From contig CAYOJK010000004.1 of assembly GCA_964404285.1 (NCBI GenBank), positions 62,001-126,000 of the forward strand: a stretch of DNA of 64,000 bases, in the 5' to 3' direction. This DNA is from JBASEY01 sp964404285. GTDB lineage: Bacteria; CSSED10-310. Position 1 is the stretch's first letter, and every line of letters starts with the position of its first letter. The notes under the pieces are model-generated. The model saw only the letters and a list, made by a program, of their open reading frames with translations, did no database searches and was not told the origin of the DNA. The position numbers and the translations under genes are program-made. Positions 1 through 9,320 of the stretch are shown one piece after another.

Positions 1-66
1 TCGAAAAACGGCTAAAAGCGTTGTGTCAGAAGAATAAAATGATTAGTTTCAAACGCTATTTTCCAC

Positions 67-1335
67 TTAGGAAATCCTTCGAATCCCTCTCATATAAGGA
101 ACCAACTTCTCTGGCACAGTAACCGATCCGTCCCGTTCTTGATAGTTTTCCAAAATGGCAATCAACGTTCGAGGCAAAGCCAAGCCGGATCCATTCAATG
201 TGTGCACAAAAACGGGTTTGCTTTTTGTATCCGGCCGATAGCGAATATTGGCCCGTCTAGCCTGAAAGTCTTCAAAATTTGAACAAGAGCTGACTTCCAA
301 CCATTCCTCACAACCGGGTGACCAAAGTTCTACATCATATTTCTTTGCAGCGGTAAAGGATAAATCGGCTGCGCATATCGCGATAATTCGGTAAGGTATT
401 TCGAGCTGAATACAGACATCTTCGGCATGGCTTAAAAGTGTTTCGAGTTCTCGATAACTCGTCTCCGGCGTAACAAATTTCACCATTTCAACCTTGTCAA
501 ATTGATGACCACGCTTGATGCCTCGAACATCTCGGCCGGCAGACATTTTTTCTCTTCTAAAACAAGCGCTGGAAGCCACGTAGTTTAACGGCAAATCTGA
601 AGCATTCAATATTTCGCATGCATGCAAATTAGTAACAGGAACTTCAGCAGTGGGAATAAAATAAAAATCATCTTCGGCATCTCGGTAAGCATTATCTTCA
701 AACTTAGGCAACTGACCTGTACTCACCATGCATTCTTTTCGAACCATGAACGGAGGATAGACCTCTAAATAACCATGTTCCTGAATATGTAGGTCCAACA
801 TGAAAGACGTGATCGCTCGCTGAAGACGAGCGCCCAAGCCTTTTAAGACATAGAATCTGGATCCCGAAATTTTTACACCTCGTTCAAAATCAATGATTCC
901 AAGGTTTTCTGCGATTTCCCAATGCGGTTTCGGCTCAAAATCAAACTCTCGCTTCTTTCCATGCTCACGCAGAACAACATTGTCATTTTCACTTTGACCG
1001 TCAGGAACTGACTCATGAGGAATATTCGGCATCCGAAGCAATACGTCCATCAAGGTTTGTTCAATTTCCGTAATCTGCTTATCCAACTCATCGATCTGTT
1101 CACCTACCAATCTCATCCTGACAATTTCCGATTTGCGTTTTTCAGGATCTTTCTCAACAGCAATATTTTTAGAAACAGCATTACGCTCAGCTTTCAATTC
1201 TTCGACACGAGTCAACAATTGTCTATGCTGTTGATCCAAGTTCAAAACCTGATCCAGCGGATGGTCATCATGCAAGCGTTGTAAAGCCTTGCGAATAGCT
1301 TCAGTGTCTTTTCTTAAACGTCTGATATCAAGCAT
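67..1335 (-). CDS. serS: seryl-tRNA synthetase
   Basis: Class II aminoacyl-tRNA synthetase that charges tRNA-Ser (and tRNA-Sec) with serine in the cytoplasm. The 422-residue length is normal for bacterial SerRS. Residues about 30-100 form the charged antiparallel coiled-coil arm (EELKAERNAVSKN and following) that grips the tRNA long arm. Class II motif 2 is visible as FRREKMSAGRDVRG, and motif 3 as NGSGLALPRT followed by ILENYQ near the C-terminus. The ATG at 1333-1335 is preceded by an AGGTGA ribosome-binding site. The gene starts 14 bp after the end of panD on the same strand, so the two are probably cotranscribed. Nothing odd was seen. Confidence 0.97.
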   Translation of the reverse strand: MLDIRRLRKDTEAIRKALQRLHDDHPLDQVLNLDQQHRQLLTRVEELKAERNAVSKNIAVEKDPEKRKSEIVRMRLVGEQIDELDKQITEIEQTLMDVLLRMPNIPHESVPDGQSENDNVVLREHGKKREFDFEPKPHWEIAENLGIIDFERGVKISGSRFYVLKGLGARLQRAITSFMLDLHIQEHGYLEVYPPFMVRKECMVSTGQLPKFEDNAYRDAEDDFYFIPTAEVPVTNLHACEILNASDLPLNYVASSACFRREKMSAGRDVRGIKRGHQFDKVEMVKFVTPETSYRELETLLSHAEDVCIQLEIPYRIIAICAADLSFTAAKKYDVELWSPGCEEWLEVSSCSNFEDFQARRANIRYRPDTKSKPVFVHTLNGSGLALPRTLIAILENYQERDGSVTVPEKLVPYMRGIRRIS

Positions 1336-1349
1336 CTATCACCTGCCAA

Positions 1350-1700
1350 TCAATCTGATATTCGATTTTGAGCATCAACACGAATAATTTTGGGAAGGAA
1401 ACCACAGGTCTCTTCCGGAGTCATCAAAGCGAATGCGACGATAATCACCAGGTCGCCAGGAGCAAAATGTCTTGCAGCAGCGCCATTTATGCAAATCACA
1501 CCCGAATCAGCCTCGCCGGTTATCACATACGTTTCAATTCGGACACCAGTTGCAATATTATATACCTGAACAATTTCGTATGGGACAATTCCTGATGCTT
1601 CCATCAATCGTTCATCGATGGTTATGCTGCCTTCATAATGAAGATTTGACTCAGTTACTGTTGCCCGGTGAATTTTACTTTTACAGATACGCAATAACAT
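1350..1700 (-). CDS. panD: aspartate 1-decarboxylase (pyruvoyl enzyme)
   Basis: Makes beta-alanine from L-aspartate for pantothenate and coenzyme A synthesis. The 116 residues match the normal PanD proenzyme length. The self-cleavage site is Gly24-Ser25 in the context HYEGSITID, which gives the beta chain and the pyruvoyl-bearing alpha chain. Other PanD signatures present are the N-terminal KSKIHRATVT, with the lysine that contacts substrate, and the NGAAARHFAPGDLVIIVAFA block. An AAAGGG ribosome-binding site lies about 8 bp before the ATG. It sits between the phosphofructokinase gene upstream (83-bp gap) and serS downstream (14 bp). No panB or panC is in the window. Confidence 0.97.
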   Translation of the reverse strand: MLLRICKSKIHRATVTESNLHYEGSITIDERLMEASGIVPYEIVQVYNIATGVRIETYVITGEADSGVICINGAAARHFAPGDLVIIVAFALMTPEETCGFLPKIIRVDAQNRISD

Positions 1701-1783
1701 AGCGTTTCCCTTTCTAGACGGATATCAGACAAAACAATCGGTGGTTTTATGTAAATATCCGACTATTCTCTCCTTTTATATCA

Positions 1784-2980
1784 TTATAAATCACTTGTCA
1801 TTACGATAAGCGATTTGCCTTCAAAACCTTTATAAAGCGGTCGATAACGATCTGTATCATAGTAACTGTTGACATCAACAACTTTTTTGCTGCTTGTGAC
1901 AAGGTCGAGCGGAACATGGCTATACTGACCTTTATCTATACAGACCAGCCTGCCGAAATTTTTTTTCATAATCAGTTCCAAAGCAATGTTACCATAAGCC
2001 ATTGGCACTATGGAATCCAATGCGTCAGGCGCGCCTGATCGTACCAAATAACTCAATCGTTGATTCAGAGTATGGATAGTCTTGCCGTTATTATACTTTG
2101 CCGACAACCTCTTTAACTCCACCGACACATAATCACCTATACCCCCCAATTTGCGATGGCCATACATATCTTTATCATCGCCCTCAAATACCATATCTCC
2201 CTTTTCTGTCATTGCGCCTTCTGACACGATCACCACGGCAGAACCGTTTATATTCGCCCGTCTATCTTGAACCAGAAGTTCGGTAAGTCGCTCTACGTTA
2301 AACGGATGTTCTGGAATTAAGCACCTGTTTGCTGCTCCAGCCATTGTTGGAAGCAAGGCAGTAAATCCTGCATATCGTCCAAATACTTCTACTACCATCA
2401 ATCGCTGGTGTGAGTTGGCAGCGGTTCTAATATCGTGAACAAGTTGGATGGTTCTGGAGACTGCTGTGCTAAACCCGATACAATAGTCAGTGCCCGGCAC
2501 ATCGTTATCCATTGTTTTAGGTATTGCAACACAGTTGAAACCCTGTTTTGACAGATGATCAGCATAACTCAATGTGTCATCTCCACCAATCGGGATTAGG
2601 TAGTCAATTCCCAACCATGACAAGTTTTTCAAGACTTCAGGTGTCAAGTCGTTAGTTTCATTAGAATATTTTTCGTTGAGATGATCAGGTACACTCCCCT
2701 TTGGGACATGACTTGGGCGAGTTCTAGATGTGTGAAGAAAAGTGCCTCCTATATGAACCATTTGGTTAACCAATTCTTCATCCAAGTTTATATAAAAATC
2801 AGAATTATCGACGTTTTTATCACGTACAATGGATATCAACCCCTCCCATCCCTTCCGAATACCAATCACCTTGTATCCTTCATGCAGCGCGCGTATGGTC
2901 ACAGCACGAATTGCGGGATTCAGCCCCGGAACATCACCACCACCTGTCAAAACACCGATTATACCTTTACTCTTTATCAT
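1784..2980 (-). CDS. 6-phosphofructokinase, PPi-dependent type
   Basis: Phosphofructokinase-family enzyme of glycolysis. The phosphoryl-donor site indicates pyrophosphate: it reads GGDDT (Asp135 where ATP enzymes have Gly) together with PKTMDND (Lys155 where ATP enzymes have Gly). In studied family members this Asp/Lys pair selects PPi, so the reaction is probably reversible. The donor is inferred from residues, not shown. Two ATGs lie in frame at 2983 and 2980. The AGGAGG at 2988-2993 is 4 bp from the first and 7 bp from the second, so I prefer 2980 (398 residues). The upstream PilZ gene ends about 15 bp before this start, suggesting one transcript. Confidence 0.92.
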   Translation of the reverse strand: MIKSKGIIGVLTGGGDVPGLNPAIRAVTIRALHEGYKVIGIRKGWEGLISIVRDKNVDNSDFYINLDEELVNQMVHIGGTFLHTSRTRPSHVPKGSVPDHLNEKYSNETNDLTPEVLKNLSWLGIDYLIPIGGDDTLSYADHLSKQGFNCVAIPKTMDNDVPGTDYCIGFSTAVSRTIQLVHDIRTAANSHQRLMVVEVFGRYAGFTALLPTMAGAANRCLIPEHPFNVERLTELLVQDRRANINGSAVVIVSEGAMTEKGDMVFEGDDKDMYGHRKLGGIGDYVSVELKRLSAKYNNGKTIHTLNQRLSYLVRSGAPDALDSIVPMAYGNIALELIMKKNFGRLVCIDKGQYSHVPLDLVTSSKKVVDVNSYYDTDRYRPLYKGFEGKSLIVMTSDL

Positions 2981-2998
2981 CATATAACCTCCTAGTAT

Positions 2999-3373
2999 TT
3001 ATATTTCTTCTTCTGTTTCAGTCGTTATGGAATCTGGATCATATTGCAAACCCAGTAAAAAAATCCCAAATCGCGATTCCACCCGTCGAACCGTAGCGGG
3101 AATCTCTACGATAGTTCCATCGAACTCTAATGTCATTGGAATCATTTGCCCTGAAGCCAGTTTCGGTGAATCATCTGGTTTGAAACGTATCGACAAACCT
3201 TCCCGGGAAATATCTACAATTTCCCCACGACAAATCAAAGGAAAAAATACCTCAACTCCGGCCTCGACAGGAATACGTTCGGATATTCGCTGGTCTACCG
3301 CTCGGATTTTCTTGCTAATAAGCAACTCTATTTTATCTTTTGGTTTATTATCAGGTTTCAATTGATTTGCCAT
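2999..3373 (-). CDS. PilZ-domain protein
   Basis: A 124-residue protein consisting mainly of one PilZ domain, the usual cyclic-di-GMP receptor module. The N-terminal 25 residues are charged. The RxxxR-type element lies around QRISERIP, and the second binding motif (D/N)xSxxG appears as DISREG about 20 residues later, followed by beta strands to the C-terminus. Both c-di-GMP contact motifs therefore seem intact, so ligand binding is likely but unproven. There is no signal peptide or membrane segment, so it should be cytoplasmic. AGGTGA precedes the ATG. It is the first gene of a possible leftward group with pfp, panD and serS. The target is unknown. Confidence 0.85.
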   Translation of the reverse strand: MANQLKPDNKPKDKIELLISKKIRAVDQRISERIPVEAGVEVFFPLICRGEIVDISREGLSIRFKPDDSPKLASGQMIPMTLEFDGTIVEIPATVRRVESRFGIFLLGLQYDPDSITTETEEEI

Positions 3374-3452
3374 TTTTTATCACCTATTTGCCTTCCATTT
3401 AAATCCCATCTAAATTGTAGCGTTTGGAACAGATATTGACAAAGGATTCTTT

Positions 3453-4343
3453 ATGGTCCAAACAAAAACATTTTCAACAAGGTCATCAAAATCCATTATC
3501 CTTCATCGCCAGGACTGTCTCGAGGGATTATCAACAATACAAGACAGCTCTATTTCACTCATCGTAACATCACCTCCATATAATCTTGGCATAAAGTATG
3601 AGACATATAATGATTCGATATCAAGAGAAGATTATCTTGACTGGATAGAAAAATGGTCTGTTCTTGTATCTAAAAAATTAGCTGAAAAAGGATCTTTATT
3701 TCTAAATGTTGGTTCAGCGCCTCGAGATCCATTTATATCAATGGATATTGCCTCCAGGGTAGGCCATCATTTTACTCTTCAAAATGTCATCCATTGGATC
3801 AAAGCTATATCCATCGATTCACATTTTTTAAAAAACAATCATTCCGACCAAGCCGCTCTAAATATAGGTCATTACAAACCTATCAATTCAAAACGCTTCG
3901 TAAATGACTGCCATGAATATATCTTCCATTTCACTCATGATGGTGCTGTGCCACTCGACCGTAAAGCGATTGGTGTCCCGTATACCCATAAATCCAATAT
4001 CATGCGCTGGCAATCGGTTGACGGTGATCTACGCTGTAGGGGCAACACGTGGTTCATTCCCTATAAAACTATTACTTCACGAAAAAAAGATCGTCCTCAT
4101 CCCGCAACATTTCCTGAAAAGCTGGTTGAACGCTGTATTCTTTTACATGGAACATCACGAATAAATTGTGTTGTTGATCCCTTTATGGGTATAGGCACGA
4201 CTGCACTCGCTTGTATAGACCTTGATATTCCCTGCATAGGCTTCGAAATCGACAAGACATATTTTTTAGAGGCTGTCAGCAGAGTTTCTGCTAAACTGAA
4301 TGTCGAAACCGATAAAGATCAAACGAGTATGAAGTCAGGGTGA
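3453..4343 (+). CDS. DNA methyltransferase, beta-class N4-C/N6-A, orphan
   Basis: A 296-residue S-adenosylmethionine-dependent DNA methyltransferase modifying an exocyclic amino group. The catalytic motif IV is TSPPYNLG (residues 39-46), and the SAM-binding motif I, DPFMGIGTT (from residue 242), lies near the C-terminus. This order defines the beta class, and the Ser of TSPPY leans toward N4-cytosine methylation. The region between, which includes the target-recognition segment, ends in the usual RPHPATFPEKLVE block. No restriction endonuclease or specificity subunit is next to it, so it looks solitary. It may regulate expression or protect against incoming restriction systems. It is transcribed divergently from the PilZ gene across an 80-bp gap. 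Confidence 0.9.
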   Translation: MVQTKTFSTRSSKSIILHRQDCLEGLSTIQDSSISLIVTSPPYNLGIKYETYNDSISREDYLDWIEKWSVLVSKKLAEKGSLFLNVGSAPRDPFISMDIASRVGHHFTLQNVIHWIKAISIDSHFLKNNHSDQAALNIGHYKPINSKRFVNDCHEYIFHFTHDGAVPLDRKAIGVPYTHKSNIMRWQSVDGDLRCRGNTWFIPYKTITSRKKDRPHPATFPEKLVERCILLHGTSRINCVVDPFMGIGTTALACIDLDIPCIGFEIDKTYFLEAVSRVSAKLNVETDKDQTSMKSG

Positions 4344-4376
4344 AGCGCCATGTGACCTGCTGTTTAAGCTAAAATT

Positions 4377-4405
4377 TTTACATTGATATATTCTACAGGT
4401 AATAC
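4377..4405 (+). promoter_or_regulatory. possible sigma-70 promoter
   Basis: TTTACA at 4377-4382 and TAATAC at 4400-4405 are separated by 17 bp in the gap before the peptidase/propeller gene that starts at 4519. The -35 matches consensus at five of six bases; the -10 is poor. If real it would drive the three-gene rightward group. Judged by eye only. Confidence 0.25.
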
Positions 4406-4518
4406 GCTAGAGCGAATCTCATTGCTATGCTATAAGTGAACTGACATACTGCCCGACTATCGGCAAAACCAGCAAATCTGTGGCCTGATTTTAAGGAACA
4501 CTTTTATTCGGAAAAAAT

Positions 4519-7404
4519 ATGAACTTGAGATCATTCTTTTCAAAACTGACACTTTTTAGCCTTTTTTATACCATTATCGGAGCTCAGGAAATGCTGATTC
4601 CGAGGTCGCACGATAACTGGAATAGTGTTTTAACCGATCACTTCCAAATGCATTATCCTTCCGAACTCGAGGAATGGGCAATCAAAGCGGCGTCAACAAT
4701 GGAATCCATTCATTCTGCCGTAACCACTTTTATTGGGTATTATGAAATAGAAAAACCTATCGACATAGTCATAATGGACCCTCTAGGTATTTCGAACGGT
4801 ATGGCAATTCCTTTTCTAAAAACTCCAGGAATTATATTATGGCCGAATTCACCAGTTGATCCTTTTACCCTTGGTGGATTGGAAACCTGGTCAGAAATCG
4901 TCGTGACTCATGAATATGCTCATGCCGTTCATCTGACGCGGAAGCCCCGAAACCTTCAAGGGAAAATATTCAGCCGTCTAGTGCCTATCGGCCCCTTAGC
5001 AATGAAACTACCATCATGGGTTACAGAGGGTTATGCTGTTTTAATCGAAAGTCGACTTACAGGGTACGGCCGCACGACGAGTTCGCTGCGAGCTTCAAAA
5101 TTGTCTCAATTAGCTATTGAAGGAAAATTACCGGAATATCATGCTCTAGATGATACGTCCCATTGGACCCGTTATTCCTATCCCTATCTTATTGGCTCGG
5201 CATTTTTAGAATGGCTTATAGATAGATCCGGTGATCCCGATTGTTTGGAAAAATTGTGGAAACGGTTGAGCGCCAAAAAAAACCGTACGTTCAAAGAGGC
5301 TTTCTCAGGTGTGTTTCAGGACACTCCAGAAAATTTGTATGCTCGTTTCAGAGCCGAGTTGACAACTGAAGGCCTTCGCCTCGAGCAGTATGTGATGGAA
5401 ACTGGAGGTGTACAAGAAGGATCGATCTGGCAATATTTTGAAGGCATGATCGAGGGACCGGCGCTTTCTCCGGATGGGAAAGAAATGGCTCTTGTTCTAC
5501 GCTCGTCAAAAGAACCCACGAAATTAGTTGTCTGGAGCACTGAACAAGAAGCCGATAAGAAAGATGACCCTGCACTGAACGATCCTGATGATGTGCCTGA
5601 CCTTCCTATACACCCTCCTAAACGAAAAGAACTGAATGTCTTTACGGCACGAAATGGTGTCGTTCCAGCAGCTCCACGCTATATGCCCGATGGTCAATCG
5701 ATTCTATTTCATGCTCTCAGACCCAAACCCAACGGAGATTACCGTTCAGATATCTATCGATGGTATCCTAAAACCGATCGTCTCGATCGGCTGACAAAAG
5801 GCGCCTCATTAGCCTGGATAGACCCTTGTGCCGATGGCTTATCAGCTATTGCATTGAAACAGGAAAACGGTTTTTCCGCCATTGTGAAACTAGATTTGAC
5901 AACCGGTGACATTCAAGCAGTCACCGATTTTTCTTTGGACGCTGTTTGGCATAACCTTAAAATTTCACCAGATGGCAAAAATATTGCTACTGTACGCCGT
6001 CAAGATAACCGGATGGAGCTGGTGATTCTGAATCTTGAATCCGATGATATAACCATCCTTCCATCGATGGAGCGGGAAACTCTTTTTCATCCCGCCTGGA
6101 CACCCGCCGGCGATGCTATAATTTTCTGCAGCGATCGCAGCGGTATGATCAACCTTGAAATGGTTGAATTGGCAACACTGGAAAGATCGCAGCTAACACG
6201 AAGCATATCAGGAGTAAATACGCCTGTTTTTGCCAATAACAACGAAAATGGGATGTTTTTTCTTAAACCACATGCAGCAGGAACCAATATTCATTATGCA
6301 ACTTTCCAAAGCATGACACCTTTTATTCGGCCCGAGTTGGACTTTTTTTATACAATTCCACCTTTACAGGTTGAAATACCAGAGTCGTTTAGAGTCGATC
6401 GAACACTTGCAACCCATCCGTATAAATCCATGGACAATCTTCAATACAACTGGACAACCAGTATCGTTCAAACTCCATATTCTTCCAGTATTCAATTGGG
6501 TATCCGAACAAACGATATTTTGGGGCGGGTTCATGCTATTGCCATGGGAAGCACGGCTTCAAAAGGTGGAGTTAAGGGAGGAATGCTGGGCTTGGGTTAT
6601 CGAGGATGGCCGATACAGATGAAACTCAAAGGGTTCATAGAAGAAGAACAACATGGCAAACAAAAGCTCATTGACAAAAATCAACCTACGTTACCTAAAC
6701 TGTCTGCTCAAGGAGCAGAGGTGGAATTAGTTAAAGACTTTAGTGGGTCAAACTGGAGTTTCTTAGTGAAGTCAGGCAGTGTTTGGTCTCAATATGAAAC
6801 AGATAACAGGTTTCATTTTAGCCATTCATCCGTCGGTCTAAAAACTTCTGCCAAGATATTTGGCAACATCGGCTATACTCATTATTCTCTAGCTGGCACA
6901 TTTTTCGGCCAGACAGGGTCAACAGATGGTGATCCGTGGTCTCGCGCTATCTGGCAATCTACAGCAACGTATGCTTGGAAACATACAGGGATATCGATGT
7001 CATACACTGGTGGTAAAATCAGCCGGAAAGCGGATTTAGTTGAACAGTTTCAGCTTGGAGGAGCGCTTAGCAGCATTCAATCGGATTGGTTGCACAGTAA
7101 TCGAATCCGAGCGCCTTGGTACCCGGTTGGAATTTCGACAGGCTCAGAATTTTCCAAATACGATCTAAAAATGTCATTAGGAGAAGGCGCGCCGCTTGTT
7201 ATCTATGGTTCAGAGATATCAACTCGAGATCATGGGCCTGCACTATTGGAACGGGTGATTGGATGCGAATTGCAGGCTGACGTGCCGAATCTATCGATTA
7301 TGCACTTCGCTCCGATGGAGTTTTCCTTGGGCGTTGCCTATGGTTTAAAAGGAGAAATCGAGAACAAATGGCGAGGATATATTACCACAAAAATTCTAAT
7401 TTAA
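4519..7404 (+). CDS. HExxH peptidase / beta-propeller / barrel outer-membrane protein
   Basis: A 961-residue exported protein with three parts. After an N-terminal signal (hydrophobic to about residue 22) comes a peptidase-MA/M1-like domain: H131-E132-Y-A-H135 is the HExxH zinc motif and E170 in WVTEGYA is the likely third ligand. Residues about 290-610 hold TolB/PD40 propeller repeats (LSPDGKEMAL, YMPDGQSILF, ISPDGKNIATV, WTPAGDAIIF). From about 640 the sequence is rich in alternating polar/aromatic strands with Gly and looks like an outer-membrane beta-barrel. The likely role is a surface-anchored zinc peptidase or peptide-binding protein; the substrate is unknown. Its 3' end overlaps the next gene by 37 bp in another frame, so the genes are closely coupled. 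The barrel assignment is an inference from composition. Confidence 0.75.
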   Translation: MNLRSFFSKLTLFSLFYTIIGAQEMLIPRSHDNWNSVLTDHFQMHYPSELEEWAIKAASTMESIHSAVTTFIGYYEIEKPIDIVIMDPLGISNGMAIPFLKTPGIILWPNSPVDPFTLGGLETWSEIVVTHEYAHAVHLTRKPRNLQGKIFSRLVPIGPLAMKLPSWVTEGYAVLIESRLTGYGRTTSSLRASKLSQLAIEGKLPEYHALDDTSHWTRYSYPYLIGSAFLEWLIDRSGDPDCLEKLWKRLSAKKNRTFKEAFSGVFQDTPENLYARFRAELTTEGLRLEQYVMETGGVQEGSIWQYFEGMIEGPALSPDGKEMALVLRSSKEPTKLVVWSTEQEADKKDDPALNDPDDVPDLPIHPPKRKELNVFTARNGVVPAAPRYMPDGQSILFHALRPKPNGDYRSDIYRWYPKTDRLDRLTKGASLAWIDPCADGLSAIALKQENGFSAIVKLDLTTGDIQAVTDFSLDAVWHNLKISPDGKNIATVRRQDNRMELVILNLESDDITILPSMERETLFHPAWTPAGDAIIFCSDRSGMINLEMVELATLERSQLTRSISGVNTPVFANNNENGMFFLKPHAAGTNIHYATFQSMTPFIRPELDFFYTIPPLQVEIPESFRVDRTLATHPYKSMDNLQYNWTTSIVQTPYSSSIQLGIRTNDILGRVHAIAMGSTASKGGVKGGMLGLGYRGWPIQMKLKGFIEEEQHGKQKLIDKNQPTLPKLSAQGAEVELVKDFSGSNWSFLVKSGSVWSQYETDNRFHFSHSSVGLKTSAKIFGNIGYTHYSLAGTFFGQTGSTDGDPWSRAIWQSTATYAWKHTGISMSYTGGKISRKADLVEQFQLGGALSSIQSDWLHSNRIRAPWYPVGISTGSEFSKYDLKMSLGEGAPLVIYGSEISTRDHGPALLERVIGCELQADVPNLSIMHFAPMEFSLGVAYGLKGEIENKWRGYITTKILI

Positions 7405-9320
7405 TAAAAAAACTCTTTGGAATCGATAATCTTTTTTCTGGGTATAATCCTTTTATAATTATGGCTTGTTTTCTTTTGAGCTTTTTAGGATGCACGACTC
7501 CCTCATCGGAAACACCCCGAATTATTCAGCGATTGATCGATCCAATTATCACTCCGCAATTATGGGACTGGGAGAAAACCATAGATGGTGAACCGACATC
7601 TTCCGACCTTAACGATTTGATTTATTATGTTGTGCTTCGAGATGTCGGTCGAAGAGCCGTCGTTCTTGGAAAGCAAGATACTTTTTCACATGTATTACAT
7701 GATCCAGGCACCGGTAAAATTGAATTATGGGGTGTTGGTATCGATAAAAACATATCTGATCATCCCAGCGCCGTTCAAGTTAAAATTACGTTGAAAAACA
7801 ACGAAAAACTTGTCGAAGAAATTTTGACGTTGACATGTATAAATTCCTCCGAAAACTTTTGGGTCAAATTTGAAATACCCATTTCCAAAATGATGGGTGA
7901 GGTTGAGTGCAGGATGGAATTGGTTAATGACAAAGCCTTCCCTACACAATCAGGGAACCTTGCCATTATTGGAACACCCGTTTTCATTCCAGAGAATATT
8001 CAAATGCCACCCAATGTCATACTTGTTTGTATAGATTCTCTCCGTGCAGATGATTTAGGCGCTTACGGTTCACCCCTGGCATGTTCCCCAACAATCGATC
8101 GGCTTTCTAGACAAGGAATTCTGTTTTCCCAAAGTTTGTCAACATCGTCTTGGACGGTTCCCGGTGTAAAAAACCTGCTTTCCGGTTACCATACAATCCA
8201 GGAACAGCGTGAAGGTGATAAACTGGAGCCGGATAGCGGTTATACAGGCAAAATGATACAAGAACTATACGCTGAAGCCGGATATACCACTCTTGGGGTT
8301 ATTGCGAATCCCCTGATAACACCAAAACTGGGTTTTGAAAAAGGATTTGATATGTTTGACACCTTCGCAGTTCGAACATGGTTTCCAGGATCCAATCTAT
8401 CTATTTATGAACAAATTGACACGGCGCTGAAATTGCACCTAAACAGACCGATTTTTATGTATATCCACTTTATGGACCCGCATGATCCACATACGCCGAT
8501 TCATCCTTTCGATCTCATGCTTGAAACCCCACCGAATTCAGTTGTGCGTGAAAACCTGCATGAAAAAGTCACTGGATTTTTGAATCGTGAACCAGCCAAA
8601 ACAGAACTCTTGCCGTTAACCGACAAAGAAAATCAGTATTTACGTAATCACTATCGAAATGAATTACGAGAAACCGATTCATTTCTTCACTGTGTATTAC
8701 AAAGCCTTTACAATTATAGTAGTTACCCCGAAAACACTCTTGTCGTCATAACGGCGGATCATGGTGAAGAGTTTGGTGAACACAGTCATTATCAACATGG
8801 ATTTACGGTGTATGAAGCGGTTGTCAGAGTGCCATGGATTATGTCTTATCCATCATTATTGCCTTTGAATCATATCGAAACAGGCTGGGTTTCAACCATG
8901 GATATACCTCCAACACTTGCCCGGTTGACAGTTAATAAAAAACTTCCTTGTTGGAAAGGACACTGTGTTTTTCCTAAGCAGGCTGACTATCCGGAAAACC
9001 GATTACTTTACACGTCTTCACGCACCAAAGATGTCCCTGACTCATCATGGGTACGATGGCGGGCAGCTTACTGTAACGAAAAGAAACTCATCTGGGTTCC
9101 ATCCGGTATCAAAGGGTTTGACTTGGAACTCCAACCTGAAGAGCAAGCCTTATTTGAATTTTCATCCTTTAAGAAATTAGCCGAGAGTCATTTAAACTCC
9201 GAATGGAAAGCTTTAGGACAAGATTTGAAACAATTCATCGACAGTCTTTTTGAAGAAGGTCATCCCGAGAAATCTATCATACAGATGAAACAACTTAGAG
9301 AATTGGGTTATATACAATGA
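7368..9320 (+). CDS. sulfatase-fold lipoprotein, copy 1
   Basis: A 650-residue exported protein of the alkaline-phosphatase/sulfatase superfamily. Residues about 28-48 form a hydrophobic stretch ending in a Cys (LSFLGC), a weak lipobox, so it may be a lipoprotein. The catalytic domain begins near 215: D223 in CIDSLRAD and D464-H465 in ITADHGEEFGEH are the expected metal ligands, and FMDPHDPH matches the family. The usual formylglycine motif CxPxR is replaced by T263-V-P-G, so the nucleophile, if any, would be Thr. Residues 50-210 are a separate beta-rich domain. The start at 7368 has a GGAG 13 bp upstream; 7461 is an alternative without a good ribosome site. It overlaps both neighbours and is paired with a paralogue. 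Confidence 0.85.
   Translation: MARIYYHKNSNLIKKLFGIDNLFSGYNPFIIMACFLLSFLGCTTPSSETPRIIQRLIDPIITPQLWDWEKTIDGEPTSSDLNDLIYYVVLRDVGRRAVVLGKQDTFSHVLHDPGTGKIELWGVGIDKNISDHPSAVQVKITLKNNEKLVEEILTLTCINSSENFWVKFEIPISKMMGEVECRMELVNDKAFPTQSGNLAIIGTPVFIPENIQMPPNVILVCIDSLRADDLGAYGSPLACSPTIDRLSRQGILFSQSLSTSSWTVPGVKNLLSGYHTIQEQREGDKLEPDSGYTGKMIQELYAEAGYTTLGVIANPLITPKLGFEKGFDMFDTFAVRTWFPGSNLSIYEQIDTALKLHLNRPIFMYIHFMDPHDPHTPIHPFDLMLETPPNSVVRENLHEKVTGFLNREPAKTELLPLTDKENQYLRNHYRNELRETDSFLHCVLQSLYNYSSYPENTLVVITADHGEEFGEHSHYQHGFTVYEAVVRVPWIMSYPSLLPLNHIETGWVSTMDIPPTLARLTVNKKLPCWKGHCVFPKQADYPENRLLYTSSRTKDVPDSSWVRWRAAYCNEKKLIWVPSGIKGFDLELQPEEQALFEFSSFKKLAESHLNSEWKALGQDLKQFIDSLFEEGHPEKSIIQMKQLRELGYIQ

Noticed and set aside
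1..66. Open plus-strand frame at the left edge (EKRLKALCQ onward)
   Set aside because: It runs into the antisense of serS, has no recognisable motif, and is too short to support as a gene end.
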